Assembly (NCBI RefSeq): GCF_002744755.1
Contig: NZ_KZ319295.1
Coordinates: forward strand, 1-64,000
Origin: Leeuwenhoekiella nanhaiensis
GTDB lineage: Bacteria; Bacteroidota; Bacteroidia; Flavobacteriales; Flavobacteriaceae
Length of the DNA: 64,000 nt
Direction of reading: 5' to 3'
In this document: piece by piece, positions 1 through 8,281 of the stretch
Layout: each line of letters begins with the position of its first letter
Numbering within the stretch: position 1 is the stretch's first letter
Notes under the pieces: generated by a model
Told to the model about the DNA's origin: nothing
Database searches by the model: none
Seen by the model: the letters and a program-made list of their open reading frames with translations, nothing else
Position numbers and translations under genes: made by a program

Positions 1-60
1 TTCGAACCTGTGACCGTCTGCTTAGAAGGCAGATGCTCTATCCAACTGAGCTACGCGACC
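1..60 (-). tRNA. tRNA-Arg (anticodon TCT), 3' end cut by the window edge
   Basis: Reading leftward from position 60, the sequence gives the 5' acceptor strand GGTCGCG, then TA, a D-arm GCTC...GAGC, an anticodon arm CTGCC-TTCTAAG-CAG with anticodon TCT, and the TTCGAA of the T-loop at the window edge. The 3' half of the T-arm and the acceptor 3' strand lie outside the window. The anticodon reads AGA/AGG arginine codons. A good -7 box stands just upstream, so this tRNA is probably transcribed from its own promoter. Confidence 0.93.
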
Positions 61-73
61 GGTTTTGCGGGTG

Positions 74-81
74 CAAATATA
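74..81 (-). promoter_or_regulatory. -7 promoter box (TATATTTG) for tRNA-Arg
   Basis: On the minus strand these bases read TATATTTG, a full match to the Bacteroidota -7 consensus TAnnTTTG. It lies 13 bases before the tRNA 5' end, so transcription would start only a few bases ahead of the mature tRNA. No clear -33 TTTG was seen at the usual distance. Confidence 0.5.
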
Positions 82-184
82 ATGCTTTAACCAAAAAGTG
101 AAAGCTATACACCTTAAAAAATACGCTTTTTAAACAAATTAATTATACTTATCTGAAATTTAGCAATTTACCAAAAATGAAAAA

Positions 185-203
185 CCCGCGCTTGCGCGAC
201 GGG
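185..203 (-). terminator. Hairpin terminator after the small exported protein gene
   Basis: CCCG at 185-188 pairs with CGGG at 200-203, with a GC-rich inner stem. On the minus strand it is followed by GGGTTTTTCA, that is, a T-run. It sits about 190 bases past the stop of the gene at 392-661 and before the tRNA. The rest of 61-391 holds no recognisable gene. Confidence 0.5.
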
Positions 204-391
204 CCTTTCTCCCAACTTAAACTTTTCTCAATTACGATTTGGGGAAATCGAATTTTCAATTAAACGTTCAGAACGGTTTAGGGGTAAAATGAACTGATCA
301 CTTAAAAGAGCATTAGGGGTTGTGTTGTAAATAGCTATTCAATAGGATTTGGGTGTGTTTAAGTTTGGGGTGATTTGAGGGTGAAAAGCCC

Positions 392-661
392 TTATACTGT
401 TTTTACAGGACTCTTGATTTTGGCTAACTCGAGGGGCACGTGAGTATAAATGATGTTTCCTTTATATTCTCGTTTCTCAAGGTCGTGTAATCTAAGTACA
501 GCTTCGGGTAACTCTACAGCAGTTTTTGGGGTTTTTAATTCAATTGTAGCTTCTTTTGGACTTGGGGCAGATGGTTTAGATTCTTCAGCCTCAGTCTCAG
601 ACTGAGCGCTAACTAAACAGGTCAATAAAAGAGCACCGATTAGCGTAATTGATTTTTTCAT
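392..661 (-). CDS. Small exported protein of unknown function (89 aa)
   Basis: The product starts MKKSITLIGALLLTCLVSAQ, a clear Sec signal peptide with probable cleavage after residue 19 or 20. The mature part, about 70 residues, is rich in Glu, Ser, Pro and Lys up to residue 45 and ends in a short segment that may form strands. No conserved domain was recognised. The cysteine at residue 15 lies within the signal core, and the site before SAQ looks more like signal peptidase I cleavage than a lipobox. It is monocistronic, with its own terminator downstream. It could be a periplasmic or surface peptide; nothing in the sequence decides this. Confidence 0.6.
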   Translation of the reverse strand: MKKSITLIGALLLTCLVSAQSETEAEESKPSAPSPKEATIELKTPKTAVELPEAVLRLHDLEKREYKGNIIYTHVPLELAKIKSPVKTV

Positions 662-971
662 GAATTGGGGTTTTGTTGTATTACGACGTAAATGTATTTA
701 CTTTCATCTATTAAAAACAAATTAAATCGATAAAATGCATTAAAATTTAAGTATTTTAACATTTAACATATTTTAAAAGGCGAAATTGAACTATTATTCC
801 TACAATATATCATATGTTTATCCTTAAAAACGTCTTAAACAAGAACTTATCTGAATATCAATAAATACACAATGTAATATTTATCTTACATTTTCAAATT
901 GACACCCACTTAATAGAATCGATATACGTGTTTCTTTAATACCCTTTAACCATAAATAGAAAGCCTATTCC
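662..971. other. AT-rich intergenic region
   Basis: Divergent spacer of about 340 bases between the small exported protein (leftward) and the first MscS gene (rightward). It is very AT-rich. On the minus strand a TACATTTA element, one base from the -7 consensus, lies near 685-695. I see no ORF with coding character, no RNA gene and no strong hairpin. Confidence 0.4.
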
Positions 972-979
972 TATTTTTG
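972..979 (+). promoter_or_regulatory. -7 promoter box (TATTTTTG) for the MscS/EEP operon
   Basis: TATTTTTG matches the Bacteroidota -7 consensus TAnnTTTG and lies 20 bases before the ATG at 1000, giving a short leader. No confident -33 element was found. Confidence 0.5.
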
Positions 980-999
980 CAAATCAAACAAAGCACCCG

Positions 1000-2286
1000 A
1001 TGGTTTTAGACTTAGATGGCTATCTCAAATTTTTTACGGAGTATTTAAAAGATCTGGGCGTTTCCGGCATTTATGCTGAGATGCTTTCGGTTTTTCTCAA
1101 TGGCTTTATTTTTCTGATCCTGCTGGCACTACTCGATCGCTTGCTCAAACGGGTCATCATCGAAGCCTTTAAGATATTTAGCAATAAGACCAAGACCTCC
1201 TTTGATGACTTTTTGGTTCTCACCAATTTTCCGCGGTACATCGCACATATAATTCCGCTGGTTTTGTTCAACTGGTTTTTCACCCAATTGCTTGACGATT
1301 ATGAGACGACGCTTTATTGGTTAAAAAAACTCCTGAATATCTATGTCATTCTGCTGGTTGTAAAAATTATACGCAGTATCCTGCGTACCACGCGTGATTA
1401 CTTTCAGACTAAAGAGCAGTATTTTGACAAACCCCTGCAGAGCTACCTTCAGGTAACTATGCTTTTCCTGTGGGCTCTGGGTATTTTCTTCTTCATTCTT
1501 GAACTTTTTGACAGAGACCCTTTAGATTTTATTCTACAATTGGGAGCTGCTTCGGCGATTATTCTGCTGATTTTTAAAGACACTATTTTGGGTTTCGTCG
1601 CTTCCATTCAGGTTTCCATAAATGATATTGTACGCATCGGCGACTGGATCACCTTTAGCAAATATGGCGCAGACGGTAATGTGACCGAAATAAACCTGGC
1701 TACAGTTAAGGTACAAAACTGGGACAATACCTACACCACCATCCCAACCTATAGCCTCATTTCAGATTCCTTTCAAAACTGGCGGGGAATGCAGGAAAGC
1801 GAAGGGCGTCGTATTAAACGCGCGGTTTATATCAAACAAAATTCGGTACGTTTTCTTACCGATGACGATCTAAAACGTCTCAAACGCATTCAACTGGTCG
1901 CTCCTTATATAGATCACATGCAAAAAGAGGTATTGCGCACCAACCGAAAGCTCGAGGTTGATGACAGCCTGCCTATTAACGGTCTTAATCAGACCAATCT
2001 GGGTGTTTTTAGGAAATATATTGATGCCTATTTGTATGAAAACCCTGCGATTAACAAAGACCTCTTTCTGATGGTTCGTCATTTACCCCCTACGGCTCAG
2101 GGCATTCCTTTAGAGATATTTTGCTTTAGCAAAGACAAGCGTTGGGAACATTATGAGCACATTCAGGCCGATATTTTTGATCATGTGATTGCTGCGGTCT
2201 CCTATTTTGATCTGGAAATCTTTGAAGAACCCTCTTCTAAAGATATTACCAACTTCTTAACGCAAAGGCACGTAAAAAACGATTAG
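1000..2286 (+). CDS. MscS-family mechanosensitive channel, YbdG/MscM-like
   Basis: Integral inner-membrane channel expected to open on membrane tension and release solutes during hypo-osmotic shock. Five hydrophobic helices are visible at about 31-48, 79-97, 110-127, 151-169 and 177-204. The last leads directly into the MscS beta-domain signature (DIVRIGDWITF at about 209-219, then GNVTEINLATVKVQNWDNT, ending in IPT near 250). A long mixed alpha/beta cytoplasmic tail runs to residue 428. Five helices and the extended tail resemble the YbdG group more than the three-helix MscS. It is the first gene of a three-gene rightward set that contains a second MscS homologue. Confidence 0.9.
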   Translation: MVLDLDGYLKFFTEYLKDLGVSGIYAEMLSVFLNGFIFLILLALLDRLLKRVIIEAFKIFSNKTKTSFDDFLVLTNFPRYIAHIIPLVLFNWFFTQLLDDYETTLYWLKKLLNIYVILLVVKIIRSILRTTRDYFQTKEQYFDKPLQSYLQVTMLFLWALGIFFFILELFDRDPLDFILQLGAASAIILLIFKDTILGFVASIQVSINDIVRIGDWITFSKYGADGNVTEINLATVKVQNWDNTYTTIPTYSLISDSFQNWRGMQESEGRRIKRAVYIKQNSVRFLTDDDLKRLKRIQLVAPYIDHMQKEVLRTNRKLEVDDSLPINGLNQTNLGVFRKYIDAYLYENPAINKDLFLMVRHLPPTAQGIPLEIFCFSKDKRWEHYEHIQADIFDHVIAAVSYFDLEIFEEPSSKDITNFLTQRHVKND

Positions 2287-2357
2287 GTTGCTGTTTGATT
2301 CATTTTGAGACTTTCAAAATGAAAACGTCCTCTAAAAAGGACCTAAACAACTAACCG

Positions 2358-3446
2358 ATGACTTTTAAAAGTTTCCTGCAAATCCTTGGAGGTACCGCTG
2401 TGGTACTTACCCTTTTACCCTTTATTGCCGCTGATTATTGGTGGATACGTGTTTTTGATTTTCCGCATCTGCAACTTACCGTATTTACGGCTATTGCCAC
2501 ACTGGCCTACTTTATGCGCTTTGACATCAGGTGGTTTAAAGATTATGTATTTATGAGCGTGATGATTGCCTGTCTGGTTTTTCAGGTCCTAAAAATTTAC
2601 CCTTATACAGGCGTTGCTGAGTATGAAGTACTTGATGCTCAAAATGAGAAGGCCGAAGCCCAATTTAATATCCTCGTGGCTAACGTACTTGAGAAGAACA
2701 CCAAATACGACAGCCTTTTGGCAGAAGTTAAAACTAAAAACCCGGATATCTTATTACTTCTGGAAGCAGATGATAAATGGCTTAATGCGGTTGATCCTAC
2801 ACTTAAGAGCGAATATCCCTATTATAAAGGTGCGCCGCTGAGTAATACCTACGGAATGCTCCTGTATTCAAAACTGCCTCTGCAAAATTCCGAAGTTCAT
2901 TATCTGGTAGACGACAGCATCCCCTCTATTGATGCGCGCGTCACACTAAAATCTGGCGAACAGGTTCAACTCTTTGCAATACACCCTACTCCGCCTATGC
3001 CACAGCACAATCCGCGGTCTACAGACCGGGATGCCGAAATGATGAAAACGGCTTTTAAAAGTAGAGAGTCTTCCCTACCTGTTTTGGTCCTTGGGGATTT
3101 TAACGATGTTGCCTGGTCTGAGTCTACGCAGTTGTTTAAAGAGGTAAGTGAATTGCTAGACCCCAGACTGGGACGTGGTCTTTTTAATACGTTCAACGCC
3201 AATAACATCCTGATGCGCTGGCCGCTGGATCATATTTTTGTTTCTGAACATTTTAGAGTTGTTGAATTAGATCGCGGAGCCAAAATAGGTTCAGATCACT
3301 TTCCGGCTTACATTAAACTAAGTTTAGAGCCCGAAAATAAAGAAGAACAAACTCCTGCCCTTCCCACCGAAAACCAACTGGAGCGCGCTTACGAAATCAT
3401 TCAAAAGGAAGCCACTCAAAAAGATACCCGAAAAGAAACTAATTAA
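2358..3446 (+). CDS. Membrane-anchored endonuclease/exonuclease/phosphatase (EEP) family protein
   Basis: Three N-terminal helices (about 8-28, 38-54, 62-80) anchor a C-terminal EEP domain. The family catalytic signature is present: Asn109 in ILVANV, Glu136 in LLLLEAD, His209 in FAIHPTPP, Asp247 and Asn249 in LGDFND, and SDH at 312-314. EEP enzymes cleave phosphodiester or phosphomonoester bonds with Mg2+; the substrate here cannot be told, and known members act on nucleic acids, sphingomyelin or inositol phosphates. The domain probably faces the periplasm, as judged from the odd number of helices. It lies between two MscS channel genes, with only 9 bases before the second one. Confidence 0.82.
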   Translation: MTFKSFLQILGGTAVVLTLLPFIAADYWWIRVFDFPHLQLTVFTAIATLAYFMRFDIRWFKDYVFMSVMIACLVFQVLKIYPYTGVAEYEVLDAQNEKAEAQFNILVANVLEKNTKYDSLLAEVKTKNPDILLLLEADDKWLNAVDPTLKSEYPYYKGAPLSNTYGMLLYSKLPLQNSEVHYLVDDSIPSIDARVTLKSGEQVQLFAIHPTPPMPQHNPRSTDRDAEMMKTAFKSRESSLPVLVLGDFNDVAWSESTQLFKEVSELLDPRLGRGLFNTFNANNILMRWPLDHIFVSEHFRVVELDRGAKIGSDHFPAYIKLSLEPENKEEQTPALPTENQLERAYEIIQKEATQKDTRKETN

Positions 3447-3455
3447 TTACACAAA

Positions 3456-4382
3456 ATGGAAGACAATCACACAGTTTCAGAAGCCTTTCAAAATTTTTAT
3501 GACAGTTTTATAGAGCAGTTGCCGGGAATAGGTCTGGGTGTGCTCATTATAATTCTGGGAACGCTTATCGGCGCCTGGGTGGGCAATTTTGCCCGTCAGC
3601 GCATCTCACAACGCACTCAGGATCCCTTAATGAGTCGGTTTTTGGGTAAAGCCATTCGCATTACCTTCTTTATAATCGCTGTCATGCTGGCGCTAAGAGC
3701 AGCAGGACTGGGTGCGATTGCTACCGGGATTTTAACCGCTGCGGGTGCCAGTGCCGTAGTTTTAGGCTTTGCTTTTAAAGATATAGGCGAAAATTTTATA
3801 GCCGGGATTATACTGGCATTCAACAGACCCTTTAACGTAAACGATACGGTAGAAATTGGGGATAACTTTGGAAAGGTGAAAGCCCTGGAGTTTCGCTATA
3901 CGAAGCTTAAAACTTTTGACGGAAAAGATGTCTATATCCCAAACAGTGATGTGCTCACCACTCCTGTTACCAACTATACGGAAGACGGATTCTTCCGCTG
4001 GAATTTTACCATTGGTATTGCCTACGAAGATAATATTGACGGAGCCAAAAAAGTGGTGATGGAAGCTTTGCGTGCCGAACCCAACGTGATTGAAGATGAG
4101 GAGCACGAAAATTTTGTGATTGAAGATGAGCTTGCAACCAGTACCGTAAACCTGAAAGTATACTTTTGGGTTGATACTAAAGACTTCCGCAGAATGGCGC
4201 TTATTACTAAAGGTAGCGTTGTACGGAAGGTGAAAGAGGCTTTAGAAGATAACGGTTTCTATATGCCGGCAGATATTCAGGAAATCAAGTTGTATGGTGC
4301 GGCAAAAGACAGCCCGCTGCGTTTTGAGCAAACTTCACAAAGTACTCCTCAAAATTCAGAAGCTAAAAAATCAGATTCCTAA
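3456..4382 (+). CDS. MscS-family small-conductance mechanosensitive channel
   Basis: A compact three-helix MscS: TM1 about 20-43, TM2 about 65-82, and a Gly/Ala-rich pore helix about 88-115 (AIATGILTAAGASAVVLGF) like that of E. coli MscS. The beta-domain (NDTVEIGDNFGKV, then TFDGKDVYIPNSDV) and an alpha/beta C-terminal domain follow. It should gate in response to membrane tension. It is the last gene of the MscS-EEP-MscS set. Its TAA stop overlaps the stop of the converging gluconate permease gene, so no separate terminator fits between them. Confidence 0.92.
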   Translation: MEDNHTVSEAFQNFYDSFIEQLPGIGLGVLIIILGTLIGAWVGNFARQRISQRTQDPLMSRFLGKAIRITFFIIAVMLALRAAGLGAIATGILTAAGASAVVLGFAFKDIGENFIAGIILAFNRPFNVNDTVEIGDNFGKVKALEFRYTKLKTFDGKDVYIPNSDVLTTPVTNYTEDGFFRWNFTIGIAYEDNIDGAKKVVMEALRAEPNVIEDEEHENFVIEDELATSTVNLKVYFWVDTKDFRRMALITKGSVVRKVKEALEDNGFYMPADIQEIKLYGAAKDSPLRFEQTSQSTPQNSEAKKSDS

Positions 4383-5725
4383 ACCAGAAACCAGAGTAAA
4401 GTAGATACTGCAAGCCCTACAAGGGCGATGAGTGAAGTAAGTACAGACCAGGTTTTAAAGGTTTGCTTTTCGGTTAGTCCCAAATACTGCTTTACCAGCC
4501 AGAAACCGCTGTCGTTTACGTGTGAAAATACGGATGCTCCTGCCGCAATGGCGATTACCAGTATCGCGAGTTGCATCTCAGAATATGCTGTTCCTTCCAG
4601 AAGCGGAGCGGTAATCCCTGCTGCGGTGATCATCGCAACAGTAGACGAACCCTGCATAATTCGCACTACCGCCGCTACCAGGAAACCAAATACCACCGGC
4701 GGAAAGTAATCGCTGGTGAGTGACTCCGCGATCATCGTTCCGGCACCAGTATCGATCAGTATTTGTTTAAATGCGCCTCCTGCTCCGGTAAGCAAAATGA
4801 TCACTCCGGCAGGATAAAGGGCTTTTGTTGAAATATCGAGTAGCGTCTCTTTGGAAACCTTTCGGCGAATGCCTAAAACATACCACGCGATCAGATTGGC
4901 CAGAATCAATGCCGTAAACGGATGCCCAAGCAACTGGGCTGTATAGATCACGCCATCAGGAATTGACCAGTCTGCGGCCAGTGGACTCGTAAGCACCGTA
5001 TTGAAAACGATAAGGGCAATTGGTAAAAAGATAATGGCCAGAATACCGGAGGCTGAAGGTAATTGCTTTGGAGTCTCTGCTTCCACCTGAGACTCAAAAG
5101 GCGCATCAATATGAATTTTTGAAGCGATGTAACGTGCGAAAAAAGGTCCGGCGACAGCCGCAGCGGGAATACCGGTTACAAATCCAAATACGATCACCCA
5201 GCCCAAATTGGCCTGCAGAATGTCTGCGACCGCAATAGGTCCCGGCGTGGGAGGAATAAAAGCGTGAGTCACAGCCAGACCCGCCAGTAAGGGCAAAGCA
5301 TAAAGCAACAGCGATTTTTTGGTATCGCGTTGTAAGGCGTAAATAAGCGGGATTAAAATGATGAAAGCCACATCAAAAAATACCGGGATTGCGATAAAAA
5401 ATCCGGCGAGCATAATAGACCAAGGGGCCCGCTTGATTCCGAATTTAGAAAGCAAAACATTAGCCAGTTGCTGCGCTCCTCCTGAATGCTCCAAAACAGC
5501 CCCAAAAAGAGATCCTAAACCTACAACGGTGGCGACAAAACCCAGGGTACCTCCCACTCCTTTGGTTATAGAATCCAGAATAGCCTGAGGCTGCATTCCG
5601 CTTAAAACACCCACCGTAATACAGACAATAAGCAACGCAAGAAACGCCTGTAATTTAAAGCGAAGTATTAAAAGTAGTAATAAGGCAATACCCGCAAAAA
5701 CGGCAAACAGCAACTGATAATCCAT
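4379..5725 (-). CDS. gntP: Gluconate:H+ symporter, GntP family
   Basis: A polytopic permease of 448 residues with about 12 to 14 hydrophobic segments. It carries family hallmarks such as GGTLGFVATVVGLGSLFGA near the N-terminus, HAFIPPTPGPIAVA in the middle and GSSTVAMITAAG near residue 365. GntP proteins import gluconate or related sugar acids with protons. The gluconokinase gene lies 9 bases upstream on the same strand, which strongly supports gluconate as substrate. Transcription probably starts before the DUF72 gene at 7125 or before gntK. Its 3' end overlaps the stop of the converging MscS gene. Confidence 0.92.
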   Translation of the reverse strand: MDYQLLFAVFAGIALLLLLILRFKLQAFLALLIVCITVGVLSGMQPQAILDSITKGVGGTLGFVATVVGLGSLFGAVLEHSGGAQQLANVLLSKFGIKRAPWSIMLAGFFIAIPVFFDVAFIILIPLIYALQRDTKKSLLLYALPLLAGLAVTHAFIPPTPGPIAVADILQANLGWVIVFGFVTGIPAAAVAGPFFARYIASKIHIDAPFESQVEAETPKQLPSASGILAIIFLPIALIVFNTVLTSPLAADWSIPDGVIYTAQLLGHPFTALILANLIAWYVLGIRRKVSKETLLDISTKALYPAGVIILLTGAGGAFKQILIDTGAGTMIAESLTSDYFPPVVFGFLVAAVVRIMQGSSTVAMITAAGITAPLLEGTAYSEMQLAILVIAIAAGASVFSHVNDSGFWLVKQYLGLTEKQTFKTWSVLTSLIALVGLAVSTLLWFLV

Positions 5726-5734
5726 AAACTGCCC

Positions 5735-6217
5735 TTAAAGTTTCTTTACAATCTCGTCAACAATGGCTTCCGGGCTGGGCTCAATAGAAACGTGAATGCC
5801 GTAGTCAGGTTCTTCAAGGGTGTCCAGTTGCGATTGCAGCAATTCCGAGTTAAAAAAATGCCCTTTTCGATTGTCTAAACGGGATTTTAATAATTCAAAA
5901 GAACCTTCTAAATAAACCCATTGTGGCGTCACTTTCTGAGAAAGCAACTTGCGATAAGATTCCTTAAGCGCCGAACAGGCCAGTACGGCACCGGAGTTTT
6001 TACTCCACGCTTCCATCTCCTGAGCCAGGGTTTCAAGCCAGGGTTTTCGGTCGGCATCGTTGAGGGGATTGCCTCCGGCCATCTTATCTACATTCGCTTT
6101 CGGATGGTAATCATCAGCGTCTTTAAAGGAAATATCAAGCCGTTCTGCCAATAATTTACCAATAGTGCTTTTTCCGCTTCCGGACACACCGAAAACTACT
6201 ATTACTTTTTCTTTCAT
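5735..6217 (-). CDS. gntK: Gluconokinase
   Basis: Phosphorylates D-gluconate with ATP to 6-phosphogluconate, feeding the pentose phosphate or Entner-Doudoroff route. The Walker A loop GVSGSGKST sits at residues 10-18. The substrate region DADDYHPKANVDKM follows near residue 34, then NPLNDADRKPWL, typical of the GntK family. At 160 residues it has the usual length. It lies between gntP downstream and a DUF72 gene 14 bases upstream, so the three are probably one transcript. I saw no GntR-type regulator gene nearby. Confidence 0.95.
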   Translation of the reverse strand: MKEKVIVVFGVSGSGKSTIGKLLAERLDISFKDADDYHPKANVDKMAGGNPLNDADRKPWLETLAQEMEAWSKNSGAVLACSALKESYRKLLSQKVTPQWVYLEGSFELLKSRLDNRKGHFFNSELLQSQLDTLEEPDYGIHVSIEPSPEAIVDEIVKKL

Positions 6218-6231
6218 TTACTTTTTTTATT

Positions 6232-7125
6232 TCAGAGGTCCAGAGTAGGTGCATCGTTATCTTTTCCGGGTATTTTTAAATCAAAACCAAAACGACTGTT
6301 CATCTGTTTTATAAAATGGGTGGCCAGCAGTGGTGATTCTTTCTCCACATTTTGATGGATAAAAAAATCAATCTGGCGCAGTCCCTGTTCCATCCAGGTA
6401 TCCAAACGATCTACCCAGGCATCCAGACGATCGTAATCACTGGGATGATTAGCGCCTACAAAACGGATAAATGCTTCTTCGCTGGTCATACGCATATGCA
6501 TAATATCCCGTCTTCCGGCCGTATCTACCAGCACATTACTGATGTTGTGCTCTTCAAGCAAATAATACAGTTTATTTGAAACTTCGGGAGTATTGAACCA
6601 ATCGGTATGTCTGAACTCGATCGCCAGCGGAACTTCACGCGGCCACGCATTGACAAAATTGACCACGCGATCCCAGTCTTTAGGAGCAAAGTTGTTATGC
6701 ATCTGTAGAAAAACAGTCCCCAGATTCTCCTTAAGCAAAAGGGTATGGTCCAGATATTCGGGTAGTAATTTTTCGGCATCAATCAAGCGTTTCAGGTGAC
6801 TGATGGTCTGGGTTATTTTTGGGAAAAACTTAAACCCATCCGGTACTTTTTCCTGCCATTTTTCAAACTGATCCTTAGGAAAGAGCCTGTAAAAGGTAGC
6901 ATTCAATTCTATAGAATTAAACTGGCGGGAATAGTAGCCCAATTCATCTTTGGTACCTCTCGGATAAAAATTCTTTAAATCCTGCTTATTCCATTTGGCA
7001 CAACCCACATACAATTGCGGTTTTTGATTGTTTGCCTTGCTGTTTAAAATTACCTGCGTATCGGGATGATCTGGAGGAAGCGTAAAATCTATAGCTTCCG
7101 GGTTATCTACTTTACCAAATTTCAT
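6232..7125 (-). CDS. DUF72 (YecE-like) family protein
   Basis: A cytoplasmic protein of 297 residues with the DUF72 TIM-barrel pattern: LYVGCAKWN near residue 38, FNSIELNATFYR near 70, AIEFRHTDWF near 173 and HMRM near 210. The molecular function of DUF72 proteins is not settled. Its position directly upstream of gntK and gntP, on the same strand with short gaps, suggests co-transcription but does not show a role in gluconate use. The start ATG at 7125 is preceded by a low-GC leader. Confidence 0.85.
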   Translation of the reverse strand: MKFGKVDNPEAIDFTLPPDHPDTQVILNSKANNQKPQLYVGCAKWNKQDLKNFYPRGTKDELGYYSRQFNSIELNATFYRLFPKDQFEKWQEKVPDGFKFFPKITQTISHLKRLIDAEKLLPEYLDHTLLLKENLGTVFLQMHNNFAPKDWDRVVNFVNAWPREVPLAIEFRHTDWFNTPEVSNKLYYLLEEHNISNVLVDTAGRRDIMHMRMTSEEAFIRFVGANHPSDYDRLDAWVDRLDTWMEQGLRQIDFFIHQNVEKESPLLATHFIKQMNSRFGFDLKIPGKDNDAPTLDL

Positions 7126-7385
7126 TTATTCATTTTTTTAATACACATATTTAGCGCTGCTTTAATCTTATTGACGGGCACTGGGTAGTATATATACCTA
7201 GCGCGTTTTCATAGAATTGAAGCCAAAAAGCTTTGGTCTTTAAAGATATAAATCCCAAACTGAAACAAAGGGATTGCAACCGGAGGTTTTAGGAAAATCC
7301 TTAATTTTTAATTTTTATGATTAGATTGTGTAACAGAATGGCACAATTGATGTCTTACTCGCAAAGAATCTAAAAACAGAAATTT

Positions 7386-8102
7386 ATGAAACTCGTTAAA
7401 ACCTTATTTATTCTTGCTGTTGTGGCTGTGACTATGCCGCTTTCTGCACAAACTGCAGATGAAATCATCAGCACCTACATCGAAAATACCGGCGGTGATG
7501 CCTGGAATGATGTAGAAGCTACTAAAATGAGCGCTACGGTTAATCAGGGCGGAATGTCGATCCCGGTGACTGTTTATAATACTAAAGACGGAAAACAAGC
7601 GGTGGTTATTGAATTTAACGGTCAAAAAATCACACAAATGGCTTTTGACGGAGAGACTTTATGGACTACCAATTTTATGTCTATGAAGCCCGAAAAAGCT
7701 TCTGAAGAGATGAGCAACAATATGAAGCTCAACAATAACGACTTCCCTTCTCCACTGTTACACTATAAAGAAAATGGATATGAGGTTGAATATGTAGGTG
7801 TTGAAACCAAAGACGGTGCAGAAACCTATAAAGTTAAAGTTGTTCAGGAGCCTGTTATGATGAATGGTGTTGAAACGCCAAGCATCAGCTACTACTACTT
7901 TGATCAGGACTCGTATGTGCCTATCGCGATCGAAACAACTCAAATGGGACAGCCTATTAACATCACCATGAGTGATTATCAGGAGGTTGAAGGTCTATAC
8001 TTTCCATTTGCGATGAGCCAGGCCGGTCAGCCTTTTCAAATGAGCGAGATCGTGGTTAATCCTGAGATCGACGAGAGTATTTTCGAATTTCCAGAAGAAT
8101 AA
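7386..8102 (+). CDS. Periplasmic LolA-like (outer-membrane lipoprotein-sorting type) protein
   Basis: Signal peptide MKLVKTLFILAVVAVTMPLSAQ with cleavage likely before TADE. The mature 215 residues are beta-rich, with alternating strands and the pattern of the LolA/LolB-like half-barrel found widely in Bacteroidota. Members carry hydrophobic cargo in the periplasm, but only some are true lipoprotein carriers. It has no LolB-type lipid Cys. It is a single gene ending in a strong hairpin terminator, so it is probably expressed independently of its neighbour. Confidence 0.75.
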   Translation: MKLVKTLFILAVVAVTMPLSAQTADEIISTYIENTGGDAWNDVEATKMSATVNQGGMSIPVTVYNTKDGKQAVVIEFNGQKITQMAFDGETLWTTNFMSMKPEKASEEMSNNMKLNNNDFPSPLLHYKENGYEVEYVGVETKDGAETYKVKVVQEPVMMNGVETPSISYYYFDQDSYVPIAIETTQMGQPINITMSDYQEVEGLYFPFAMSQAGQPFQMSEIVVNPEIDESIFEFPEE

Positions 8103-8155
8103 ATCCCTGAACTTAAAATCCTTATAAAGGAATCTAAGAGCTTAAGCAATAAACT

Positions 8156-8193
8156 AAAAGGTGCCTTTACGATGTTTTGGCACCTTTTTTAGT
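8156..8193 (+). terminator. Rho-independent terminator after the LolA-like gene
   Basis: AAAAGGTGCC at the left pairs with GGCACCTTTT at the right across a short AT-rich loop, followed by a run of T. It is nearly symmetric, so it could act on both strands, but the only gene feeding it is the one ending at 8102. Confidence 0.85.
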
Positions 8194-8281
8194 TAAACGT
8201 TTACTGTCTTTTTTGCTTCAACTAACCGAATCAAACCGTGCTTGCCGCATTTAGCTCCGCCAGCACATAATACATACGAAG

